A stretch of DNA of 5,872 nt from Gammaproteobacteria bacterium (lineage in GTDB: Bacteria > Pseudomonadota > Gammaproteobacteria > BMS3Bbin11), in the NCBI GenBank assembly GCA_030636465.1, contig DAOVWW010000115.1, forward strand, positions 1 through 5,872, given 5' to 3'. Every line of letters begins with the position of its first letter. Position 1 is the stretch's first letter. The notes beneath the pieces are model-generated. The model ran no database searches, was not told where the DNA came from, and saw only the letters and a program-made list of their open reading frames with translations. Shown here one piece after another: positions 1 through 5,750 of the stretch. The position numbers and the translations under genes are program-made.

Positions 1-2
1 AC

Positions 3-326
3 ATTGCTCAATTTATGCCTGCTTATGCTGCCTTACCACTGTTGTTCATGTCGGTTGCGGGTCTCTATATCAACACAATACTAATGCTGGTTAATTTAAT
101 ACCCGTCCCGCCACTGGATGGCGGGCGGGTAGCTGTCGGCTTATTGCCGATGTCTCTGGCCAGGTCCTACAGTAAGCTGGAGCCCTATGGGCTGTTTATT
201 ATGCTAGGCCTGCTGGCAACAGGTATGTTGGGTAAAATACTGATTTATCCCCTTTCTGCATTTCTTTCTTTTATGGCATCATTGTTCTCTATCCCGATAT
301 TCGGGCTGGTGCAATACATAACCTGA
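3..326 (+). CDS. Site-2 protease (M50) family membrane metalloprotease, C-terminal part
   Basis: This is the 3' end of a gene whose start lies before the window; the frame is open back to base 3. Seen: a hydrophobic stretch ending in NLIPVPPLDGGRV (bases about 90-129), then two further hydrophobic segments and a stop at 324-326. Family knowledge: the NxxPxPPLDGG motif of M50 (site-2 type) proteases supplies the aspartate that completes the zinc site begun by an HExxH motif, which here would lie upstream of the window. Such enzymes cut substrates within the membrane. The short C-terminus without an obvious PDZ or CBS domain suits the small, roughly 220-residue bacterial subgroup often found beside trpS and scpA. 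Substrate is unknown. Inference: it is an upstream member of the same operon, since trpS begins only 13 nt after its stop. Confidence 0.85.
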   Translation: MAQFMPAYAALPLLFMSVAGLYINTILMLVNLIPVPPLDGGRVAVGLLPMSLARSYSKLEPYGLFIMLGLLATGMLGKILIYPLSAFLSFMASLFSIPIFGLVQYIT

Positions 327-329
327 CAC

Positions 330-333
330 GGAG
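330..333 (+). promoter_or_regulatory. Ribosome binding site for the TTG start of trpS
   Basis: GGAG sits six bases before the TTG at 340. An in-frame TAA at 319-321 rules out any earlier start, so this site together with the TTG fixes the N-terminus of TrpS. Confidence 0.75.
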
Positions 334-339
334 TTTAGA

Positions 340-1557
340 TTGATAATTACATCTGGCAGACCGGAGCGAGTTGTCTCTGGCATGCGTCCCACAGGCCGTT
401 TACATCTCGGGCATTATCACGGTGTACTGAAAAACTGGGTAAACCTGCAGCATGAATATGAATGCTTCTTCTTTGTCGCAGACTGGCATGCGTTAACGAC
501 ACATTATGAAGAGCCTAACGTCATCTCTGAGAATATTCAGGATATGGTAATTGACTGGCTGGCTGCCGGTATCGACCCGGGCAGCACCACTCTATTTATT
601 CAGTCACGGGTACCGGAGCATGCAGAGCTTTCATTGTTATTGTCTATGTTTATGCCTCTGGGACGCCTTGAGCGAGTGCCAAGTTTCAAAGATCAGCAGG
701 AAAAATTGCGCGAGCGTGATCTCGCAACGCTGGGTTTTCTGGGGTACCCCTTGTTGCAGGCTGCTGATATTCTAATCTACCGTGCCGGACTGGTTCCTGT
801 AGGTGAAGATCAGGTGCCGCATATTGAGCTGACACGTGAAGTCGCTCGTCGTTTTAACCATTTGTATGGCCGTGAACCGGGCTTTGAAGAAAAAGCAGAA
901 GTTGCGATCGTTAAGATGGGCAAAAAATCTGCCAAAATGTATCGCTCCCTGCGTACGGCCTTTACCGAACAGGGCGACCACGAGGCCCTTGCTCGAGCCC
1001 ATGCCTTACTGGATGATCAGAAGAACCTGACCCTGGGTGATAAAGAGCGTTTGTTTGGCTATCTTGAAGGCGGTGGTCGAGTAATACTTGTTGAGCCTGA
1101 AGCAAGGTTGACAGCGGCCTCGAAGGTACCGGGGCTGGATGGCCAGAAAATGTCAAAATCGTATAACAACACCATCAAGTTGCGTGATGACCCCGAGCGG
1201 CTGGAGAAAACCTTACGTGCCATGCCAACTGATCCTGCTCGGGTGCGTAGAACAGACCCCGGTGAACCGGGGAAATGCCCGGTCTGGCAGTTTCACCTGA
1301 TTTACTCCAATGAGGAGGTGCGTAACTGGGTCGAAGAGGGTTGCACCACGGCGGGTATCGGCTGTCTGGACTGTAAAGGTCCATTGATTGATGCTCTGCT
1401 TAAAGAGCAAAACACTTTACGGAAACGTGCAGAACCCTATGTTAATGATCCAGGCCTGGTGCGTAACATCATCTCCGATGGCTGTGAACGTGCCCGTGAA
1501 GTAGCAGAAGAAACCATGCGTGAGGTACGCGAGAACATGGGGTTGGACTGGAACTGA
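340..1557 (+). CDS. trpS: Tryptophanyl-tRNA synthetase, long form with Fe-S-type cysteine motif
   Basis: Charges tRNA-Trp with tryptophan in the cytoplasm; class I synthetase with a Rossmann fold. Seen: the HIGH-type motif HLGH at residues 22-25, GEDQ at 155-158 and KMSKS at 270-274. At 405 residues it is longer than the E. coli enzyme (334). The extra length is largely an insertion around residues 187-255 between the Rossmann core and KMSKS, as in the long TrpS forms of pseudomonads. Cysteines C313, C335, C342 and C345 form C-x21-C-x6-C-x2-C, close to the C-x22-C-x6-C-x2-C that binds a 4Fe-4S cluster in Thermotoga maritima TrpRS. The start is TTG at 340: the first ATG (382) would leave seven residues before HIGH and remove the first strand. 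Its stop overlaps the scpA start by one base. Confidence 0.96.
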   Translation: MIITSGRPERVVSGMRPTGRLHLGHYHGVLKNWVNLQHEYECFFFVADWHALTTHYEEPNVISENIQDMVIDWLAAGIDPGSTTLFIQSRVPEHAELSLLLSMFMPLGRLERVPSFKDQQEKLRERDLATLGFLGYPLLQAADILIYRAGLVPVGEDQVPHIELTREVARRFNHLYGREPGFEEKAEVAIVKMGKKSAKMYRSLRTAFTEQGDHEALARAHALLDDQKNLTLGDKERLFGYLEGGGRVILVEPEARLTAASKVPGLDGQKMSKSYNNTIKLRDDPERLEKTLRAMPTDPARVRRTDPGEPGKCPVWQFHLIYSNEEVRNWVEEGCTTAGIGCLDCKGPLIDALLKEQNTLRKRAEPYVNDPGLVRNIISDGCERAREVAEETMREVRENMGLDWN

Positions 1558-2351
1558 TGACACAGGAAATTATCCAGGAAGAAATGCCTTTCGCTATGGT
1601 GCGAGGGGAAGCGGTTACCGAACCTCCAAAAGATCTCTACATTCCGCCTGAAGCTATGGAGGTTTTTCTTGATACCTTCGAAGGACCACTGGATTTGCTA
1701 CTGTACCTAATCCGTAAGCAAAACCTGGATATACTCGATATCCCTGTTGCTGAAATAACAAGACAGTACATGGGTTACATCGAATTAATGGAAATGATGA
1801 ACCTGGATCTTGCTGCTGAATATATGGTGATGGCAGCCATGCTGGCTGAAATTAAATCCCGGATGTTATTGCCAAGACCTGAAACTGATGAAGAGGATGA
1901 AGAAGATCCTCGTGCCTTACTGGTGCGTAGGCTTCAAGAGTATGAGCGCTATCGACAGGCGGCACTGGATATAGAAAAACTACCGCGTCTGGGTAGAGAC
2001 CTATACCTGGCCAACCCGGATCGAGATCATGTAAAACCCAAAAGAATTGATCCGCATGTTGAAATACATGACCTGTTAATGGCTTTCGCCCAGATAGTTA
2101 AACGGGCAGATGAAAAGAAAAGTTTTAATATCAATCGCGAAACCCTTTCAATCAGAGAGAGAATGAGCATGGTGTTAGATCGGGTCAATAATAAAGAGTT
2201 TATTCCATTTGAATCATTGTTTGACAAGCATGAGGGCAAGATGGGGCTGGTGGTAACCTTTATGGCCATCCTTGAACTACTGAAAGAACATTTACTGCTG
2301 ATTGTACAGAATGAGCAGTTTGCTCCGATACATGTAAAAGCAGCAGCCTGA
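1557..2351 (+). CDS. scpA: Segregation and condensation protein A (kleisin of Smc-ScpAB)
   Basis: Kleisin subunit that bridges the Smc head and neck and recruits ScpB in the bacterial condensin that organises and segregates the chromosome. Seen: the hallmark FEGPLDLLLYLI at residues 41-52, followed by the conserved NLDILDIPVAEIT region (56-68) and a helical segment with AEYMVMAAMLAEIKS (87-101). An acidic linker (ETDEEDEED, 109-117) follows, and a C-terminal winged-helix-like region at about 205-260. Length 264 is normal for the family. About 33 residues precede the core; starts at codons 10 or 14 are possible, but ATG 1557 overlaps the trpS stop as TGATG, which suits coupled re-initiation. 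No strong Shine-Dalgarno is visible. scpB follows after a single base. Confidence 0.95.
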   Translation: MTQEIIQEEMPFAMVRGEAVTEPPKDLYIPPEAMEVFLDTFEGPLDLLLYLIRKQNLDILDIPVAEITRQYMGYIELMEMMNLDLAAEYMVMAAMLAEIKSRMLLPRPETDEEDEEDPRALLVRRLQEYERYRQAALDIEKLPRLGRDLYLANPDRDHVKPKRIDPHVEIHDLLMAFAQIVKRADEKKSFNINRETLSIRERMSMVLDRVNNKEFIPFESLFDKHEGKMGLVVTFMAILELLKEHLLLIVQNEQFAPIHVKAAA

Positions 2352-2352
2352 T

Positions 2353-3252
2353 ATGGAAATGGATAACAGTATGAACGAAAAGCTTGAGTCGGAATTTGCT
2401 AATGACAGCAATCCTGATGAATTAAAAAATATTATTGAAGCCGCTATCCTGGTCAGTGAAGAACCGATAACTGTCGATCGTATCCTTGGGATGTTTACCG
2501 ACGCAACCAAACCGGAACGGGCAACAGTAAATGAACTGTTGCTTGATCTGGAAGAAGAATATGCAAACCGGGGCTTTGAACTTAAACAAATAGACAAGGG
2601 TTATCGTATACAGAGTCGTGAAGATTATTCTCCATGGCTCGCTCGTCTCAGGGCTGGCAGACCACCTCGTTATTCCAGGGCGTTACTGGAAACACTGGCA
2701 ATTATTGCCTATAGGCAACCAGTTACCCGCGGTGAAATTGAAGAGATTCGTGGCGTTGCCGTCAGCACGGATATCATCCGCACGCTGGTAGATCGTGAAT
2801 GGGTGCGCCAGGTTGGCGTACGTGATGTCCCTGGAAAGCCTGCGTTGTTTGCTACTACGCGCTCATTTCTTGAGTATTTCAATTTGCAGGGCCTGAGTCA
2901 GTTACCTTCCTTACAGGAAATCCGTGATATGGATACCATAGCAGCTGAACTTAATATGAAGCTGCCGCTGGAAGACATTAATAGCAGAAGTGTAGCGGCT
3001 AACTCAGAAGATTCTGAGAATGATGAGAATGATTTCAGCGCAGCTGAAAATGAAGAGCAAGATCCGCAGGCTGATCTGTTGGATGATTCAGAAAATACAA
3101 CTGAAGTAGAGGCTGTAAAGAAAGTTGAGAGTGAGGGAGTTGCTGTAGACGAAAAGCATTCCGATAATGATTCTGCTGTCAGTGAAGCTGACAATGATGA
3201 CACCGATAGTGAAAAGGAACTATCCGATGAGGATGCTACGCCACCTTCATGA
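2353..3252 (+). CDS. scpB: Segregation and condensation protein B with long acidic tail
   Basis: Winged-helix partner of ScpA; a ScpB dimer binds the ScpA central region and modulates the Smc ring. Seen: an ScpB core with the first winged helix at about residues 22-100 (IIEAAILVSEEPITVDRI) and the second at about 105-180, including LLETLAIIAYRQPVTRGEIE (111-130), a family signature, and VPGKPALFATT. Residues 213-299 are low-complexity and strongly acidic: 32 Asp/Glu against four Lys and no Arg by hand count, predicted disordered. Length 299 compares with about 200 for B. subtilis ScpB; the tail explains the excess, and C-terminal extensions are known in proteobacterial ScpB. ATG 2353 lies one base after the scpA stop; codons 3 (2359) and 7 (2371) are alternative starts that leave the core unchanged. 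The stop overlaps rluB by 4 nt. Confidence 0.94.
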   Translation: MEMDNSMNEKLESEFANDSNPDELKNIIEAAILVSEEPITVDRILGMFTDATKPERATVNELLLDLEEEYANRGFELKQIDKGYRIQSREDYSPWLARLRAGRPPRYSRALLETLAIIAYRQPVTRGEIEEIRGVAVSTDIIRTLVDREWVRQVGVRDVPGKPALFATTRSFLEYFNLQGLSQLPSLQEIRDMDTIAAELNMKLPLEDINSRSVAANSEDSENDENDFSAAENEEQDPQADLLDDSENTTEVEAVKKVESEGVAVDEKHSDNDSAVSEADNDDTDSEKELSDEDATPPS

Positions 3253-4199
3253 AACCTGAACGTATACAGAAAGTAATGGCTCAGGCCGGCGTTGGCTCAC
3301 GCAGGCAGATAGAGTCATGGGTCAGGGAAGGGCGAATTACTGTCGATGGTAAAACCGCAGAAATAGGCCAGTTGATTACCCGCGAGCAACGTTTTACTCT
3401 AAACGGTAAGCCAATAAGGTTGAGAGACAAGGCCCCAACCCGGGTGCTTATTTTAAATAAACCCGAAGGTGCTATTTGTTCAAGAGACGACCCGGAACAT
3501 AGCAAAACTGTATTTGAATTACTGCCCAGAGCTAAACATGATCGCTGGGTGCTGGTTGGCAGACTGGATATCAATACCTCTGGACTATTACTGGTAACAA
3601 ATAATGGCGAGTTGGCGAATCGTTTAATGCATCCTTCATCCGAAATAGAGCGTGAATATGCCGTTCGTGTTCTGGGTGAGGCCACAAAAGAGCAAATAGA
3701 GCAGTTACTCGAAGGCATTGAACTGGAATATGGCCTCGCAGCATTTCTTAGCATCAGTGAAGCGGAAGGGACCGGCAGTAATCGCTGGTACCATGTGGTG
3801 TTAAAAGAAGGAAAAAACCGGGAAGTTCGTCGTCTCTGGGATGCGGTAGGTTTGAAAGTTAGCCGCTTGATCCGTGTTCGCTATGGCATGATCGGTCTAC
3901 CAAGATTATTACGTGGACAATATAAAGACCTACCGGAAAAGCAGGTCAATCTGTTGATGCAATCAGTGGGGATGCGGAACCAGGAAGAAAAACCATCACC
4001 CCGGGACAAAAGTTCTTCACACAAAGGCGGTGTGGGGCAGCGAGATCGGCAGAAAAGTGAAAAATCCAGAGGGGGTAATAAGGGTAAAGCCAGGCGTAAG
4101 GAGTCTTCCAGGAATGATTCTCGACATTCACCTTATGGCAAAAGCAGCAGAAGCAAAAAGACCAGTCGGCAGCCTGCCAGGCGCCGTACTCGTGGATGA
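3249..4199 (+). CDS. rluB: 23S rRNA pseudouridine synthase RluB, with basic C-terminal tail
   Basis: Converts a uridine to pseudouridine in 23S rRNA near the peptidyl transferase centre (U2605 in E. coli). Seen: an N-terminal S4 RNA-binding domain at about residues 3-50 (RIQKVMAQAGVGSRRQIE), then the RsuA/RluB/E/F-type catalytic domain at about 65-232 with GRLDINTSGLLL (104-115). D107 is the predicted catalytic aspartate. KEGKNREVRRLWDAVG (186-201) is the family's second signature. Residues 245-316 form a basic, low-complexity tail with 14 Arg and 11 Lys against seven acidic residues, likely disordered and RNA-contacting; E. coli RluB (291 residues) also has a basic tail. RluB is preferred over RluF or RluE from the place after scpB and the tail. 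ATG overlaps the scpB stop as ATGA; TGAGGA at 3228-3233 is a rather distant Shine-Dalgarno. Confidence 0.93.
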   Translation: MKPERIQKVMAQAGVGSRRQIESWVREGRITVDGKTAEIGQLITREQRFTLNGKPIRLRDKAPTRVLILNKPEGAICSRDDPEHSKTVFELLPRAKHDRWVLVGRLDINTSGLLLVTNNGELANRLMHPSSEIEREYAVRVLGEATKEQIEQLLEGIELEYGLAAFLSISEAEGTGSNRWYHVVLKEGKNREVRRLWDAVGLKVSRLIRVRYGMIGLPRLLRGQYKDLPEKQVNLLMQSVGMRNQEEKPSPRDKSSSHKGGVGQRDRQKSEKSRGGNKGKARRKESSRNDSRHSPYGKSSRSKKTSRQPARRRTRG

Positions 4200-4840
4200 G
4201 TACACCGAATAAACATCAGCGCATATACAAGCTTCTGAACACCCATTATGGGCCACAGCACTGGTGGCCGGCAGATACTGCCTTTGAAGTCATGGTGGGT
4301 GCAGTGCTGGTACAAAATACTTCATGGACCAACGCCAGCGCTGCCATCGGTAAGCTGAATGACGCGGGTTTGATGTCACCTGCAGAAATTCTAAATGTCC
4401 CCCGGAATAAGTTAGCAAGCTTAATTACCAGTAGCGGTTATTTCAATATCAAGGCGAAGCGTCTGATAGCACTGTGTGAATGGGTGCTTGCTTATGAGGA
4501 TATTGACCAGTTAAAAGGTCTGCCGTTAAAGTCAGTGCGTAAAGACCTGCTTGCGGTACATGGCATCGGTCCGGAAACCGCTGATGATATTTTATTATAT
4601 GCTCTGGATAAGCCTGTCTTTGTAATAGATGCGTATACTCGTCGTTTATTTTCGCGGCTGGGCCTGGTCAATCATGATGATACCTATGAAGAACTGCAGC
4701 AGAGTTTTGAGCAGGCTTTAGATAACAAGGTGGAAATCTTTAATCAATATCATGCATTGATCGTGGTGCATGCTAAGAACATTTGTCAGAAAAATCCTGT
4801 ATGTGGACAATGCTGCTTGCAGAAAGAGTGTCTAAAATAG
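4196..4840 (+). CDS. Endonuclease III-like HhH-GPD DNA glycosylase with 4Fe-4S motif
   Basis: Probable base-excision-repair glycosylase of the endonuclease III superfamily. Seen: MVGAVLVQNTSWTNASAAI (33-51) in the place of the EndoIII helix that ends in a Gln/Asn-rich segment; a helix-hairpin-helix LAVHGIGPETADDIL (119-133); FVIDAYTRRL (142-151) with D145 at the catalytic aspartate position; and a C-terminal C197-x5-C203-x2-C206-x5-C212 iron-sulfur loop. EndoIII proper uses x6 in the first gap. The lysine that EndoIII uses for beta-lyase cleavage sits where this protein has E127, so a monofunctional glycosylase is inferred, closer to the COG2231 and MagIII-like alkyl-base glycosylases than to Nth. 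Actual substrate is not deducible. 214 residues is near the family norm. It shares ATGA with the rluB stop, so it is probably co-translated. No nth symbol is given because orthology is doubtful. Confidence 0.85.
   Translation: MSTPNKHQRIYKLLNTHYGPQHWWPADTAFEVMVGAVLVQNTSWTNASAAIGKLNDAGLMSPAEILNVPRNKLASLITSSGYFNIKAKRLIALCEWVLAYEDIDQLKGLPLKSVRKDLLAVHGIGPETADDILLYALDKPVFVIDAYTRRLFSRLGLVNHDDTYEELQQSFEQALDNKVEIFNQYHALIVVHAKNICQKNPVCGQCCLQKECLK
4783..4811 (+). promoter_or_regulatory. Possible weak sigma-70 promoter for the acetyltransferase gene
   Basis: TTGTCA at 4783-4788 (five of six bases of the -35 consensus) and GACAAT at 4806-4811 (four of six of the -10) are 17 bases apart, inside the 3' end of the glycosylase gene. 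The acetyltransferase start is about 60 bases downstream. This is a pattern match only; in sequence this AT-rich it could arise by chance. Confidence 0.2.
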
Positions 4841-4871
4841 AAATGTGTCTAACGATGATTGAGTCATTATT

Positions 4872-5354
4872 ATGTCTGTAAAGATAATTAAGGCAGACTA
4901 TAGCAACGAAAAAAATAGAGAAGAAATAACCTTTTTATTAGACCTCTATGCGAAGGACTCTATGGGAGGAGGGAAACCGCTTGATAATTATGTGATAGAA
5001 AATGTTGCTAACGAGTTGTCCAGAATGCCTCATGCGTTTAGTGTTCTATGTTATGTTGATGGCCAGCCTGCTGGTTTGATAAATTGTTTTGAGATGTTCT
5101 CAACTTTTAACTGCAAACCTCTCATTAATATTCATGATGTGATTGTTTTGAAAGAATATAGAGGCCGTGGACTGAGCCATGAAATGCTGGCAAAAGTAGA
5201 AGAAATTGCAATCGAAAAAGGCTGCTGTAAACTAACCCTGGAAGTGTTGAGTAATAATGAAATAGCAAAATCATCATATAAGAAATTTGGTTTCGGCGCT
5301 TATGAACTTAACCCGGCGGCGGGGCAAGCTTATTTCTGGGAAAAGAAACTATAA
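4872..5354 (+). CDS. GNAT-family N-acetyltransferase
   Basis: Predicted acetyl-CoA-dependent acetyltransferase of 160 residues, a single GNAT domain of usual size. Seen: motif A at about residues 88-108 (HDVIVLKEYRGRGLSHEML), where R97-G-R-G100-L-S102 is the acetyl-CoA pyrophosphate loop; the last position is Ser rather than the common Gly/Ala. Motif B-like LEVLSNNEIAKSSYKKFGF at 123-141 follows, and the C-terminus has AYFWEKKL. The substrate (amino acid, peptide, polyamine, drug or other) cannot be told from this. ATG 4872 lies 31 nt after the glycosylase stop; only a weak GAG (4861-4863) serves as ribosome binding site. It is more AT-rich than the block before it: by hand count 4921-5220 holds about 113 G/C in 300 (38%), against about 52-57% in two 60-base lines of trpS. 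It may be a later insertion beside the conserved operon. Confidence 0.88.
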   Translation: MSVKIIKADYSNEKNREEITFLLDLYAKDSMGGGKPLDNYVIENVANELSRMPHAFSVLCYVDGQPAGLINCFEMFSTFNCKPLINIHDVIVLKEYRGRGLSHEMLAKVEEIAIEKGCCKLTLEVLSNNEIAKSSYKKFGFGAYELNPAAGQAYFWEKKL

Positions 5355-5373
5355 AACCTGTAACAAATATAAG

Positions 5374-5389
5374 TCTTTCATTTGAAAGA
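5374..5389 (+). repeat. Short inverted repeat upstream of the DUF3622-like gene
   Basis: TCTTTC, loop ATTT, GAAAGA: a perfect six-base-pair stem 25 bases before the ATG at 5415. It is followed by an A-rich run, not a T-run, so it does not read as a forward terminator. A role in translation or mRNA stability is possible, but the stem is AT-rich and weak. Confidence 0.3.
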
Positions 5390-5414
5390 GAAATTAAAAA
5401 AGAGTGTATCAAGA

Positions 5415-5648
5415 ATGTCAAAATCTAAAAAATATGATTGCCGTGCAGTTAAGAAAAAGGCTGACTGGACTGCAGAAATAATAAGACGTGTAACAGCCAG
5501 TAAAGTGGTTGTCTCAAAAAGTAAGGGCGGATTCACAACTGAAGCGGATGCTCTGAAATGGGGAGAAAATGAATTGAAAGTATTTATTTCTAACCAGAGT
5601 GAAAGGAATAAGCGTGATGCTCAGGCGCGTAAAGAAAAAGCCCGGTAA
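5415..5648 (+). CDS. Small basic protein resembling DUF3622
   Basis: 77 residues, highly basic, no signal peptide or membrane segment, no cysteine except one near the N-terminus (CRAVKKK). Seen: MSKSKKYD start, a central WTAEIIRRVTASKVVVSKSKGGF segment (about residues 18-40), then TEADALKWGENELKVF and a charged helical end (ERNKRDAQARKEKAR). From memory this matches DUF3622, a family of unknown function in marine gammaproteobacteria, whose members begin MSK.KKYD and share the WTAEI..RVT..K..VSK..GF pattern. Function unknown; the charge would suit nucleic-acid or ribosome association, which is only inference. ATG 5415 is chosen because homologues start there and AAAGAG (5399-5404) lies ten bases upstream. 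An in-frame TTG at 5382 would add 11 residues but has no ribosome binding site and lies within the inverted repeat. Confidence 0.78.
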   Translation: MSKSKKYDCRAVKKKADWTAEIIRRVTASKVVVSKSKGGFTTEADALKWGENELKVFISNQSERNKRDAQARKEKAR

Positions 5649-5666
5649 TTCATTCGATTTACCTCG

Positions 5667-5728
5667 TTGGCAACTCTGTTAGTCCTTGATAGGCTCTAAT
5701 CCGATGATTCTGCTTGCAACTGTTAACA
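5667..5728 (+). repeat. Imperfect direct repeat and palindrome in the recQ leader
   Basis: TTGGCAACTCTGTTA (5667-5681) and TTGCAACTGTTA (5714-5725) are the same core with a one-base and a two-base insertion in the first copy, 47 bases start to start. The second copy runs into TGTTAACA (5721-5728), a perfect eight-base palindrome. They lie in the 102-base gap before the helicase gene (5649-5750). I see no good promoter there: TCTAAT at 5695-5700 resembles a -10 box but has no -35 at proper spacing. Operator-like, but it could be chance. Confidence 0.25.
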
Positions 5729-5750
5729 CATAACGGCATTCTCCACCGCC

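Noticed and set aside
2898..3203. 101-codon minus-strand frame, serine-rich
   Set aside because: It is the antisense of the acidic ScpB tail; GAA/GAT/GAG codons read backwards give Ser/Phe-rich peptide, so the composition is a by-product.
3281..3754. 157-codon open frame on the minus strand, antisense to rluB
   Set aside because: It lies wholly within rluB, whose S4 and catalytic motifs are unmistakable; the antisense translation is Ser/Arg-rich with no recognisable domain and no ribosome binding site of note.
4030..4212. 60-codon plus-strand frame across the rluB and glycosylase junction
   Set aside because: Out of frame with both genes and overlapping the low-complexity basic tail; no family resemblance.
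4196..4840. Calling this gene nth (endonuclease III)
   Set aside because: The catalytic lysine is replaced by Glu and the cysteine loop spacing differs, so the specific symbol is not supported.
4855..4867. Hairpin ATGA-TTGAG-TCAT after the glycosylase gene as a terminator
   Set aside because: Only four base pairs, AT-rich and without a following T-run; it does not meet the pattern of a rho-independent terminator.
5686..5714. TTGATA with a downstream -10 box as a recQ promoter
   Set aside because: At 17 bases spacing the -10 position reads TCTGCT, too far from TATAAT; the better TCTAAT at 5695 overlaps the spacer at the wrong distance.
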